From JAEYKI01 sp036679405 (GTDB lineage: Bacteria; Bacillota; Clostridia; Christensenellales; Christensenellaceae), in assembly GCA_036679405.1 (NCBI GenBank), contig JAVBVZ010000034.1, positions 1 through 64,000 of the forward strand: a DNA stretch of 64,000 nucleotides. Reading direction: 5' to 3'. This document shows, piece after piece, positions 35,718-43,732 of the stretch (positions are counted from its first letter, which is position 1; every line of letters starts with the position of its first letter). Made by a program: the position numbers and the translations under genes. The notes under the pieces are model-generated. The model saw only the letters and a list, made by a program, of their open reading frames with translations, was not told the origin of the DNA and searched no databases.

Positions 35718-36944
35718 TTACTGTTTATCAATATGCAAAAGTGTCCGCATAAGGACGTTTGCGCCCCGAAGGCAGCTTTCGGCAGGCGTATATTCCAATT
35801 CGCAGTGGCTGTGCCCCTTCTCGCTTGGGACGAATATCATAGTTGTCGGAATCATATCGATCACATATTGTGCATCATGCCCCGGCCCGCTGTACATCCG
35901 CTTGCTGCTGTACCCGTACTCGTTTGCGCTTTTTTCCACATAATCCACCAATTCGGGCGTATAACCGACCGTTTTACGGGCCCACGCTTCCGCATAACTC
36001 GCCCTGCATTTTTCTACCTCGGCAGGAATTTTACGAATGATTTCCACCACCCGGCGGATCACGTCCGGATTTTGATGCCGCGCATCCAGCGTGAACTTCA
36101 CTTCATCCGGAATAATGGTATGAATATTGGGGTGTGCGGAAATTTTCCCGGTGGTATACACCAGTGCGCCGTCGAGTTCATCCAGTTCGTCATGCAGATA
36201 CTGGATGGTTTTCACTGCGGCATAAAGGGCATCTTTACGGTACTTCATGGGCGTTGTTCCCGCGTGATCCGCCTGCCCGATAAAAGTGAATTCATAATTT
36301 ACCATACCGCAAACGCCTTCCACCACGCCAATGTCTACGCCTTCGTTTTCCAAAACAGGCCCCTGTTCCACGTGCAGTTCCACCAGCGCGGCGCTTTTTT
36401 CCGGATTCATCCGGTTTTCTTCGCTTCCCATATATCCGCTTTCGGCCAGCGCCTGTCCAAATGTATACCCGGGAATATCTTTTGCTTCCGAGGCAAGCAT
36501 TGCTTTTTTTTCAAATTTGCCGCAGATTACCCCGGAAGACATCATTGCCGGTTCAAACCGCGCGCCTTCCTCATTGGTCCACACCATTACGGTAAGGGGA
36601 TGGCGGTGGGGGATCTTCTCCCGCACAATGGTCTCTACCGCCTCCATAGCGGTAAGCACGCCCAGTACGCCGTCATAATTGCCGCCCTGCCGAACAGAAT
36701 CCAAATGCGAACCGGACAGAATAGCCGGCAGGTCTTCACTGCCCGGAATGGTCGCATACATATTGGCCATATCGTCACAAACGACCGTCGCGCCGATCGC
36801 TTCCATCCGTTTTTTGAATTCCGCCCGCGCCGCCTGGTCTTCCGGAGAAAGCGCAAACCGTGTAATGCCTCCGTGGCCCGTATCTCCAAACCGGCTGAAT
36901 GTTTTTATTTTTTCGTCCATTCTTTCAAAACTGCATGATACCAT
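35718..36944 (-). CDS. M20-type amidohydrolase, probable beta-ureidopropionase
   Basis: The 408-residue zinc hydrolase belongs to the N-carbamoyl-amino-acid hydrolase/allantoate amidohydrolase group. Metal residues are visible in SGSHLDSVRQGGNYDG, TNEEGARFEP and HVEQGPVLE, and SGPGHDAQY lies near the C-terminus. Next to PreA and a dihydropyrimidinase it most likely cleaves N-carbamoyl-beta-alanine to beta-alanine, CO2 and ammonia. The ATG overlaps closely with the preA stop and uses AAGGAG within preA. It is the last gene of the operon. Allantoate or hydantoin-derived substrates remain possible from sequence alone. Confidence 0.9.
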   Translation of the reverse strand: MVSCSFERMDEKIKTFSRFGDTGHGGITRFALSPEDQAARAEFKKRMEAIGATVVCDDMANMYATIPGSEDLPAILSGSHLDSVRQGGNYDGVLGVLTAMEAVETIVREKIPHRHPLTVMVWTNEEGARFEPAMMSSGVICGKFEKKAMLASEAKDIPGYTFGQALAESGYMGSEENRMNPEKSAALVELHVEQGPVLENEGVDIGVVEGVCGMVNYEFTFIGQADHAGTTPMKYRKDALYAAVKTIQYLHDELDELDGALVYTTGKISAHPNIHTIIPDEVKFTLDARHQNPDVIRRVVEIIRKIPAEVEKCRASYAEAWARKTVGYTPELVDYVEKSANEYGYSSKRMYSGPGHDAQYVIDMIPTTMIFVPSEKGHSHCELEYTPAESCLRGANVLMRTLLHIDKQ

Positions 36945-36945
36945 A

Positions 36946-38481
36946 TCAAACGATCTCCTTTTTCCTTTTTATCTGTTCATAATTTTTGGGTATACGAACG
37001 CCGGGAGCCACCGCATTTGCGGGACATACGACCACGCACAGGTGGCACCCCACACATTTTTTTGCATCAAGAAGCGGAGCGCTGCTTGATTCATCCTGAC
37101 GAAGCGCCTGATGTCCTCCGTCCCGGCAGGACAAAACGCACCGTCCGCATCCCACGCATTTACTCCTGTTAAAGCGCGGAAAACAAATCGTCGTCCGGTC
37201 AAGGTCATCGGCCGCAATCACCTGCGAAATACCCTTGCCTACGATCTCGCTTACGCTTTGATACCCGTTTGACGAAAGATAATTTTGCATTCCGTCTATC
37301 ATATCTTCAATAATCCGGTATCCGTACTGCATAACGGCGGTGGTCACCTGCACAGTCTCACAGCCGAGCGCCATAAACTCCGCCGCATCCCTCCACGTCT
37401 CAATACCGCCCATACCGCTCACCGGTACGCCGGGCAACTTTTCGCAGCTTTTTATGGAATGGATAAACCGGAGCGCTATCGGTTTTACAGCTTTCCCCGA
37501 ATATCCCCCCACGCCGGTCCTTCCCTGCACATCCGGGCCGGACACAAACGTTTCAAGGTCTACATTCATAATGCTCTTAATGGTATTGATGGCGGCGATC
37601 CCGGTCGCGCCCGCTTCCACAGCCGCAATAGCCGGCGGCTCCATATTGCCAAGGTTCGGCGTCATTTTTGCCAGAACAGGCAGATTTGTGCCTCTGCACA
37701 CCGCACGGGTATACGCTGCCACCAAAGCAGGATCCTGCCCGACATCCGACCCGAGGCCATCCGCCGCCATATGCGGGCAGGAAAAATTGCATTCGATAAT
37801 ATCCGCCCCCGCTTCGCTCATCATTTGAGCAAGACGTGTCCACTCTTCTTCATTGCGGCCCATAATGGAAGCAACGATCACCTTGGTTGGATATTCTTTT
37901 TTCAGTTGTTTTAAATACGACAGATTCTCGGCAAGCGTATGCTCGGAGATCTGCTCTATATTTTTAAAGCCTACAAAAGGCAATGCTTCCTTCTTTAAAG
38001 CGTCAAAACGCGGCGATACTTCGTTTGAAACAAAGGTCCCGATCGTCTTGAATGCCGCACCGGCCCAGCCCATATCAAAGGCTTTTGCAATCATCTCATA
38101 ATTGCTGGCCACCACGGAAGACGACAAAAAAAACGGATTTTCGCACCGGACGCCACAAAAATCAATAGACAGGTCCGCAGCCGGCTCTTCCGGTTTTTTA
38201 AAAACTGCGGCGCCTTCTACAATTCTATCCACCGCAACGCTCCTCCCCATCTTTCCTTTGAGACAGGCGGTCAGGCAAGGCTTTTCCGTGCAGCTTTTGC
38301 AGGGAACTTCTCCAATAATTTTAGCCGCTGCTCCCGGGATATTATCAAAGCGGACCGAACGGATTACCGCTTCCGCCTGAACGCCATAGGGGCACGCCTT
38401 GCTGCAGGGTGCATCCAGGCAAAGCAGGCATCCTCCCGCTTCTTCCATCAGCGTACTTTCCAAATATTTTAAATCCGTCAC
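36946..38481 (-). CDS. preA: PreA-type dihydropyrimidine dehydrogenase with N-terminal Fe-S module
   Basis: The 511-residue protein has a PreA core (about 105-430), an FMN TIM barrel: FCGVRCENPFFLSSSVVASNYEM, KTIGTFVSNEVSPRF, ECNFSCPHM, GSDVGQDP, GYSGKAVKPIALR and GMGGIETWRDAAEF. The C-terminal pair of ferredoxin clusters is CVGCGRCVLSCRDGG and CVGCHLCVVVCP. The N-terminal 90 residues add two Cx2Cx4Cx3C sets (Cys 18/21/26/30 and 61/64/69/73), like the N-terminal domain of mammalian DPD or PreT. The FAD/NADPH domains that normally lie between are absent and no preT is nearby. It would reduce uracil or thymine to the dihydro form, perhaps with ferredoxin as donor. Start is GTG after GGGAGAGATGAGAA. 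Confidence 0.9.
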   Translation of the reverse strand: MTDLKYLESTLMEEAGGCLLCLDAPCSKACPYGVQAEAVIRSVRFDNIPGAAAKIIGEVPCKSCTEKPCLTACLKGKMGRSVAVDRIVEGAAVFKKPEEPAADLSIDFCGVRCENPFFLSSSVVASNYEMIAKAFDMGWAGAAFKTIGTFVSNEVSPRFDALKKEALPFVGFKNIEQISEHTLAENLSYLKQLKKEYPTKVIVASIMGRNEEEWTRLAQMMSEAGADIIECNFSCPHMAADGLGSDVGQDPALVAAYTRAVCRGTNLPVLAKMTPNLGNMEPPAIAAVEAGATGIAAINTIKSIMNVDLETFVSGPDVQGRTGVGGYSGKAVKPIALRFIHSIKSCEKLPGVPVSGMGGIETWRDAAEFMALGCETVQVTTAVMQYGYRIIEDMIDGMQNYLSSNGYQSVSEIVGKGISQVIAADDLDRTTICFPRFNRSKCVGCGRCVLSCRDGGHQALRQDESSSAPLLDAKKCVGCHLCVVVCPANAVAPGVRIPKNYEQIKRKKEIV

Positions 38482-38498
38482 TTCTCATCTCTCCCAAC

Positions 38499-39866
38499 CT
38501 ATTTTCTCGGCTGCCGTTTTATGTATTTTCCGTATCCGGCCTTACCCTTAAATTCACCGTTATCATATACCAGGGCGCCGCGCACAAAGGTTTTTACGGG
38601 GTACCCTTTAAATTTTTTGCCTTCCCATATGGTATGGTCATAATCGGAATGCATGGAATCTACCGAAACGGTGAATGTTTTATCCGGGTCGTAGATGACG
38701 ATATCCGCATCCTTGCCCACGGTGAGAGACCCCTTATCGGCACAACCGAATATCCTTGCCGGATTTGCGGCGCATACTTCAACCGCACGGTTAAATGTGA
38801 TTTTTCCTTCATTTGCCGCACTGAGCATGTACGGATACAGGTTTTCAACACCCGCGCATCCGTTTGGGATTTTGGTAAAATCATCTTTTCCCCAGTCTTT
38901 TTCATAACTCTGGAAAGGGCAGTGGTCGGTTGCCACCGTATCGATCGCTCCGGTTTGAAGCGCCTTCCACAGCGCCAGGCGGCTCTCTTCTCCCTTCATG
39001 GGCGGAGAACACACAAAATTTCTTCCATCTTCCCGCTTATAAACATCGCAGGTGAATTCCAAATACTGCGGGCAGGTCTCAATATATACCTCATGTCCGT
39101 CCGCTTTGGCCGCCGCCGCTGCATCCAGCCCTTCCTTGTCCGCCATATGTACAATATAAAGCGGCGCATGGACAGACTTTGCCCAATGGACGGCGCGCTT
39201 ATCCGCTTCCGCCTCCACATACTCCGGCCGGCTCATATAGTGATACCAGGCAGATGTTTTTCCTTCGCTCAAAAATTTTTCAATATAAAGATCTATCAGA
39301 TCCGGATTTTCCGCATGTACGTTAGTTATTGCACCGGCTGATTTGGCACGGAGCATCACCTGGACCAGCGACCCGTCATCCACCATCATGCCTTCTTTCT
39401 TGTAAACCAGAAAACATTTAAAGCTGGTCACGCCGTACGCCACTGCGTCTTCAAATTCATCCAGGATCTGCCCGCCGTTCAGGTCGGTGATACAACAGTG
39501 AAATGCAAAATCCACGCACGCTTCGGGCGCGCACATTTCCCTGCGTTCAGCAACCGTTTCTATGATCCCTTTTCCTTTGCGCTGAATGGGATAATCAAAC
39601 ACCGTAGTGACTCCGCCGCAGGCCGCGGCCCGTGTTCCGGAAAAATAACCGTCGGCCGATACGGTCCCGCCAAAAGGCATAGCCAAATGTGTGTGCGCGT
39701 CGATCGCACCGGGCAGCGCCAGCATTCCCACCGCATCTACGGTATGTTTTGCATCCATCAAAAGATCTGTTCCAATACAGGCAATTTTCCCGTCCCTAAC
39801 CGCAATATCCCCACGGAAAGTTTCCTTTGCATTTATGATTGTTGCGTTTTTGATCAGAAGATCCAT
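38499..39866 (-). CDS. Dihydropyrimidinase / D-hydantoinase
   Basis: The 455-residue binuclear zinc amidohydrolase starts MDLLIKNATIIN after AAGGAAG. Ligands are seen in DAHTHLAMPF (HxH), SFKCFLVYK (carboxylated Lys), NVHAENPD, IVHMADKEG and VATDHCPFQ. It opens dihydrouracil to N-carbamoyl-beta-alanine, between PreA and the M20 enzyme. The gene lies 112 bp after the binding-protein gene, with two hairpins in the gap, and 17 bp before preA. Strict hydantoin specificity cannot be excluded. Confidence 0.92.
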   Translation of the reverse strand: MDLLIKNATIINAKETFRGDIAVRDGKIACIGTDLLMDAKHTVDAVGMLALPGAIDAHTHLAMPFGGTVSADGYFSGTRAAACGGVTTVFDYPIQRKGKGIIETVAERREMCAPEACVDFAFHCCITDLNGGQILDEFEDAVAYGVTSFKCFLVYKKEGMMVDDGSLVQVMLRAKSAGAITNVHAENPDLIDLYIEKFLSEGKTSAWYHYMSRPEYVEAEADKRAVHWAKSVHAPLYIVHMADKEGLDAAAAAKADGHEVYIETCPQYLEFTCDVYKREDGRNFVCSPPMKGEESRLALWKALQTGAIDTVATDHCPFQSYEKDWGKDDFTKIPNGCAGVENLYPYMLSAANEGKITFNRAVEVCAANPARIFGCADKGSLTVGKDADIVIYDPDKTFTVSVDSMHSDYDHTIWEGKKFKGYPVKTFVRGALVYDNGEFKGKAGYGKYIKRQPRK

Positions 39867-39885
39867 ATTACATACTTCCTTTTTC

Positions 39886-39948
39886 AGAGCCTTTTTAAAA
39901 GGCTCTTTTTCACCACGTAATGGAGAAGGGGTGCGCTCCCGCGCACCC
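39886..39948 (-). repeat. Two hairpins between binding-protein and dihydropyrimidinase genes
   Basis: Arms AGAGCCTTTT/AAAAGGCTCT (39886-39906) and GGGTGCGC/GCGCACCC (39929-39948) stand in tandem. On the minus strand neither is followed by a T run. They probably stabilise or process the mRNA so that the binding protein is made in excess. Confidence 0.6.
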
Positions 39949-39978
39949 GCTTCCATCATACGCAGAATCTTAAATTAA

Positions 39979-41157
39979 TTATTCGTTGATCTTATATACC
40001 AGTACCAGACCCGAGCGCTGGAATACCTGCGCCACTTCCACCAGGTCCATACCGCCCGCATTTGCGGAAATCAGGTTGGAGACCCAGGTTACGCCGAAGT
40101 CTACCTGCCCGGTATAAACGGCCGTTGTTTCGCTGATGTCGCCGCCGCCGGGAGTGATTGTCACATTCAGGCCCACATCGTCATAATAGCCTTTGTCCAG
40201 CGCCACATAATAGCCCATGAACTGTGCCTGCGGCAGCCATTTCAGCTGAATACTCACATCGGTTTTTTCGGGTGCTTCCAAAGTCCCTTCCGAAGCCATT
40301 GCTTCTTCCCAGTACGAAGTGTCCCGAACATTATCCAGCGTCATGCCGGCCAGCGTGTCGGCTGCAGCCGAATCTTCCAGCATGATATACTGTTTGGCCA
40401 GATCCAGCGTCTGCTGCATGGCGTCTTCATCCATTGCGCCGTAATCAGCCGTTGCATTTCCCTGGGTATCCGTTTCAACCAGTTTTTTCACTTCCGAAGC
40501 CATATATGCCTGATGTTCGCTGGAAACGGAAGAACCGTAGTTGTAAACGATCTCCGCCGCTTCTTCAGGATTTGCGCACGCATATTCCCAACCTTTCATG
40601 GAAGCATAGATAAACGCTTTCACGGTATTCGGATTTGCTTCTGCAAATTCACGGGTACAGAAAAGATTGTCTTCCAGCATAGCTACGCCTTCATCATTCA
40701 TGTCAATATACTGCACGCTGTCCCCATAACCGTAACCGCCGTCGTAAGAATTCTTTACCAGGCCCAGTTCGTTATAGGTCATTGCCGAAGCCAGCAGGAT
40801 GGAATCATCATCGAAACCGTCCATATCAAACGCCTGGCTCAGATAAGAAGTATCCTGTCCGTATTTGGTTAAAAGGGCCTGTACTTCGTACTCATTTCCA
40901 AGCCCCCAGTTTCCTACTTTTCCCTGGCTGGCCGCATCCACTACGATGCTCTCTGCTGATGCGTCCGCATCATAATACATACCGGATGAGGAAGCCTCCG
41001 CTTCCGATTCCGAAGCTTCCGGCGACTCTGCCGCAGATTCGGATGCCGGTGCGCTGGACTCGCTGGCTGCCGTTTCAGAGCTGCAGCCCACCAGGGCGAT
41101 CGCAGCCATTGCGCAAACCAGGGCAAGCGCCCAGAATCTTAAAAACTTGCTTTTCAT
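39979..41157 (-). CDS. NMT1/THI5-like ABC substrate-binding lipoprotein, apparently circularly permuted
   Basis: The 392-residue lipoprotein has a lipobox ALVGC (Cys 25) and a Ser/Glu/Ala-rich tether (26-70). Residues about 79-285 (KVGNWGLGNEYEVQALL, AMTYNELGLV, EGVAMLEDNLF, NPNTVKAFIYASMKGWEYA, NPEEAAEIV) are what normally forms the later two-thirds of NMT1/THI5-type proteins. Residues about 298-392 (SIQLKWLPQAQFMGYYVALDKGYY, VTITPGGGD, VDFGVTW, AQVFQRSGLVLVYK) are what normally forms the N-terminal third. A short linker (EGTLEAPEKTD) joins the two. The usual order is thus swapped, with signal peptide and stop in the right places. It is probably the receptor of the adjacent ABC importer for a pyrimidine-like compound. 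Start after GGAGGGAAAACA. Confidence 0.85.
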   Translation of the reverse strand: MKSKFLRFWALALVCAMAAIALVGCSSETAASESSAPASESAAESPEASESEAEASSSGMYYDADASAESIVVDAASQGKVGNWGLGNEYEVQALLTKYGQDTSYLSQAFDMDGFDDDSILLASAMTYNELGLVKNSYDGGYGYGDSVQYIDMNDEGVAMLEDNLFCTREFAEANPNTVKAFIYASMKGWEYACANPEEAAEIVYNYGSSVSSEHQAYMASEVKKLVETDTQGNATADYGAMDEDAMQQTLDLAKQYIMLEDSAAADTLAGMTLDNVRDTSYWEEAMASEGTLEAPEKTDVSIQLKWLPQAQFMGYYVALDKGYYDDVGLNVTITPGGGDISETTAVYTGQVDFGVTWVSNLISANAGGMDLVEVAQVFQRSGLVLVYKINE

Positions 41158-41210
41158 TGTTTTCCCTCCATTTTCATTTTCAAAATATATGTGCAGCTTA
41201 TAGGCCGGCC

Positions 41211-42023
41211 TCATCGGCGGCCTTTAAGCATAACACCCTCTACGATCAGCAGCACTATATACATAGCAATGCCGATTGCGCACGCAACCAATATGTACGC
41301 CCATGCGGTCGCATATTGCGCGAGCACGATGTTTTCACGGATCTGCCTGCCCACGCCAATCACGTATTCCGCAAAATATTCACTTACCAGCGCGCTGATC
41401 ACGCTGGCCGGAACGCTGATCCGGAGCGCCGTAAACACGTAAGGCACGCAGTTCGGGATCCGCAGCTTAAAAAATATGGTCCGGTTGCTCGCGGCATAGG
41501 ATTTCATAAGATCCTCGGAATTCGGCTTTACCTCTGTAAACCCCCGGTATGCATTGATGCTCATTGCAATCATACAGGTCAGCGTAACCACGATGATTTT
41601 TGCCAGCATACTGCGCACGTCCGCCTGGTCGCTGAAATCCTTGGTCAGATTATTGATGATAGGCGCAATGGCGATAATCGGAATCGCGTTGAACGCAGCC
41701 ACAATGGACAGTCCGCCGCCCCCCCATTTGGGGAAGATGGTCGCAATTACGCCCAGCCCGTAGCCGATCAGAGAGCCGAGCCCCAGCCCGCCCAGTGCGA
41801 CAATCAGCGTCGCCTGTACGTTCTCCATGATGGACGGCCCGTTGTCACCTATAATGGTGAGGATCCGGTCCGGCAAAGGCAACGTAAAAGTATCCGCTCC
41901 TAAAATTGCGTGCAGGGCCTGGGTTTGCCAGAGGATCAGGATCAAAATACCGAACAGGATAGGGTAAAGGATCGTCACCACCGTATTTTTTTTCATTTTT
42001 AATTTCTTTGGTGCGTTATTCAT
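41211..42023 (-). CDS. ABC transporter permease (SsuC/TauC-like), first copy
   Basis: The 270-residue permease has about six helices and a binding-protein-dependent transport motif near residue 175-195 (SYAASNRTIFFKLRIPNCVPYVFTALRI, an EAA-loop equivalent). It belongs to the nitrate/sulfonate/pyrimidine-precursor permease family that pairs with NMT1-type receptors. Six bases separate it from the upstream permease gene, so the transporter probably uses a heterodimer of two related permeases. Start after AAGGTGATGTCTT. Confidence 0.9.
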   Translation of the reverse strand: MNNAPKKLKMKKNTVVTILYPILFGILILILWQTQALHAILGADTFTLPLPDRILTIIGDNGPSIMENVQATLIVALGGLGLGSLIGYGLGVIATIFPKWGGGGLSIVAAFNAIPIIAIAPIINNLTKDFSDQADVRSMLAKIIVVTLTCMIAMSINAYRGFTEVKPNSEDLMKSYAASNRTIFFKLRIPNCVPYVFTALRISVPASVISALVSEYFAEYVIGVGRQIRENIVLAQYATAWAYILVACAIGIAMYIVLLIVEGVMLKGRR

Positions 42024-42029
42024 AAGACA

Positions 42030-42842
42030 TCACCTTTTTACCCTTCTGTATGGCGAGACCGCTTTTTCGATCACCGACATCAGATAAAAACTCAATATTC
42101 CCACGATTGCGCTTAAGAACACAATCTGCCAGAAAACATATATCGTCATCGCATGTTTCAGCGACTGGGAAAGCATACACCCGAGTCCGCCGCCGCCCTG
42201 CAGCGTGTCTACCAAAATAGAAGCGGTAATCGCCATGGGTGCCGAGATCTTAAGCCCCGTAAAGAAATACGGCATGCTCTGGGGAATCAGAAGCTTTGTA
42301 TAGATTTCGCTTCTTTTTGCCGCCAGTGAACGCATCATTTCCATTTTTTCACGTTCAACCGACTTAAACCCGGCCAGCGTATTGGTGGCCACCGGGTAGA
42401 AGGTCAGTATGGCTGCAATCGCGATCCGGCTTTGGTCTATATCTTTGGTTATGGCAAGTATGATAGGCGCCATTCCAAGTATGGGGATCATCTGTATGAT
42501 CATCAGATACGGAAACGCAATCTTCTCTACCGGTAAAAACATATTCATCAAAAGCGCCAGCCCAAACCCGACCCCGGTACCGATCAAAAATCCGATCCCG
42601 GCCCGGACCAGCGTGATTGCCGCATTGGAAAGCACGATCTGCAAAGCGGTCTGGCTGCCGTTTACCAGATCCTGGCTCACGATCGACTCGGCAATCTGAT
42701 ATAGGTGGGGCAGCACATTTTCGGGGGAACGCTTGGTTCCGGCAACAATGGTTGCAACTACTTCCCAAGCGATTGCGATGCCGATCACCCAGACCACCAC
42801 CACCATCTGTTTGGAAGAGAGTATTTTCTTTATAGCTTTCAC
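42030..42842 (-). CDS. ABC transporter permease (SsuC/TauC-like), second copy
   Basis: The 270-residue permease has six helices. Its EAA-like loop reads MRSLAAKRSEIYTKLLIPQSMPYFFTGLKI. It is similar in length and layout to its neighbour and forms the other half of the predicted permease pair. The start is GTG, two bases after the ATPase gene, with GAGGGGG in the ATPase coding end. It is part of the pyrimidine operon. Confidence 0.9.
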   Translation of the reverse strand: MKAIKKILSSKQMVVVVWVIGIAIAWEVVATIVAGTKRSPENVLPHLYQIAESIVSQDLVNGSQTALQIVLSNAAITLVRAGIGFLIGTGVGFGLALLMNMFLPVEKIAFPYLMIIQMIPILGMAPIILAITKDIDQSRIAIAAILTFYPVATNTLAGFKSVEREKMEMMRSLAAKRSEIYTKLLIPQSMPYFFTGLKISAPMAITASILVDTLQGGGGLGCMLSQSLKHAMTIYVFWQIVFLSAIVGILSFYLMSVIEKAVSPYRRVKR

Positions 42843-42844
42843 CC

Positions 42845-43639
42845 TTATACCCCCTCAAAACTGTTTCTCACCTTGGAAACCATGGCGCTGAACTCAGGCG
42901 TCCCTTTTACAGCCAGCGTTCTCGGCCGGGGAATATCTATATCCACAATTGCCGATACTCTGCCCGGATGCGGAGACAAAACCACGATGCGGTCGGACAA
43001 GAATACCGCTTCCTGTATGTTGTGCGTTACAAAAATAATCGTTTTATTGGTCTTTTTCCAGATCCGCAGCAAATCTTCATGGAGTTTTTCTTTTGTAAAC
43101 TCATCCAATGCCGAAAAAGGCTCGTCCATAAGCAGGATTTCCGGCTTGATCGCCAGTGCCCGCGCAATACCTACCCGCTGCTGCATACCGCCGCTCAGTT
43201 CATGCGGATATTTTTGACCGAATTCATACAGGCCTACCAGTTCCAGCATCTTGGTCACCCGTTCCGTCCGGTACTTTTTAGGCAATCCGGCCAGTTCCAT
43301 GGGCATACAGACATTGCGCCGCACCGTCCTCCAGTCGAACAACACGGGGCTCTGGAAAACGATACCGAATTTTTTCTGCATCCTGATATCCCGGGGGGAC
43401 ATACCCCGGATGGAGATGCTTCCCATTGTCGGTTCCTGCAGGTCGGCAATGGTTCTAAGCAGCGTGGTTTTACCGCAACCCGAAGGACCCACCAGAGAAA
43501 TAAACTCTCCCTGCCGGATATCCAGCGTTACGTCCTGCAGGGCATTAATAGCCTCTTCACCGTTTTTGCCGGGAAAATGTATGCTTAAATTCTCTATTTT
43601 GATTTCCGGTTCAAATTCCACGCATTGCGCTGCACTCAT
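42845..43639 (-). CDS. ABC transporter ATP-binding protein (SsuB/TauB-like)
   Basis: The 264-residue ATPase has Walker A (GPSGCGKTTLLRTIADL), Q-loop (FGIVFQSPVLFDWRT), signature (LSGGMQQRVGIARAL), Walker B (ILLMDEPFSALDE) and H-loop (VTHNIQEAV). The short C-terminus and sequence fit the nitrate/sulfonate/hydroxymethylpyrimidine importer class. It energises the two adjacent permeases. A terminator-like hairpin precedes it, so the transporter half of the operon may be expressed below the first two genes. Start after AAGGAGAGAAAAA. Confidence 0.92.
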   Translation of the reverse strand: MSAAQCVEFEPEIKIENLSIHFPGKNGEEAINALQDVTLDIRQGEFISLVGPSGCGKTTLLRTIADLQEPTMGSISIRGMSPRDIRMQKKFGIVFQSPVLFDWRTVRRNVCMPMELAGLPKKYRTERVTKMLELVGLYEFGQKYPHELSGGMQQRVGIARALAIKPEILLMDEPFSALDEFTKEKLHEDLLRIWKKTNKTIIFVTHNIQEAVFLSDRIVVLSPHPGRVSAIVDIDIPRPRTLAVKGTPEFSAMVSKVRNSFEGV

Positions 43640-43672
43640 TTTTTCTCTCCTTAAAATCTTCTATATCTTTAC

Positions 43673-43710
43673 AAAAAATATGGCGTAAGTCTTTCATTTC
43701 CTTACGCCAT
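43673..43710 (-). terminator. Internal terminator between alcohol dehydrogenase and importer genes
   Basis: Minus-strand ATGGCGTAAG...CTTACGCCAT (10-bp perfect stem) followed by ATTTTTTG. It lies inside the otherwise continuous operon and could reduce downstream expression; no clear new promoter follows it. Confidence 0.75.
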
Positions 43711-43732
43711 CGTAATTTCTCATTAAACGTTC

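Noticed and set aside
35619..36938. A 439-codon open frame on the plus strand
   Set aside because: It lies antisense to the M20 amidohydrolase gene, whose motifs, start and operon spacing are convincing. The antisense translation shows no family motif and is His/Arg-rich as expected for a shadow frame.
38409..39341. A 310-codon plus-strand open frame over the preA/dihydropyrimidinase genes
   Set aside because: Antisense to two well-supported genes and without motifs or a good ribosome site.
40782..41903. A 373-codon plus-strand open frame over the binding protein and permease genes
   Set aside because: It spans two real minus-strand genes, lacks recognisable domains and has low-complexity Pro/Arg/His composition.
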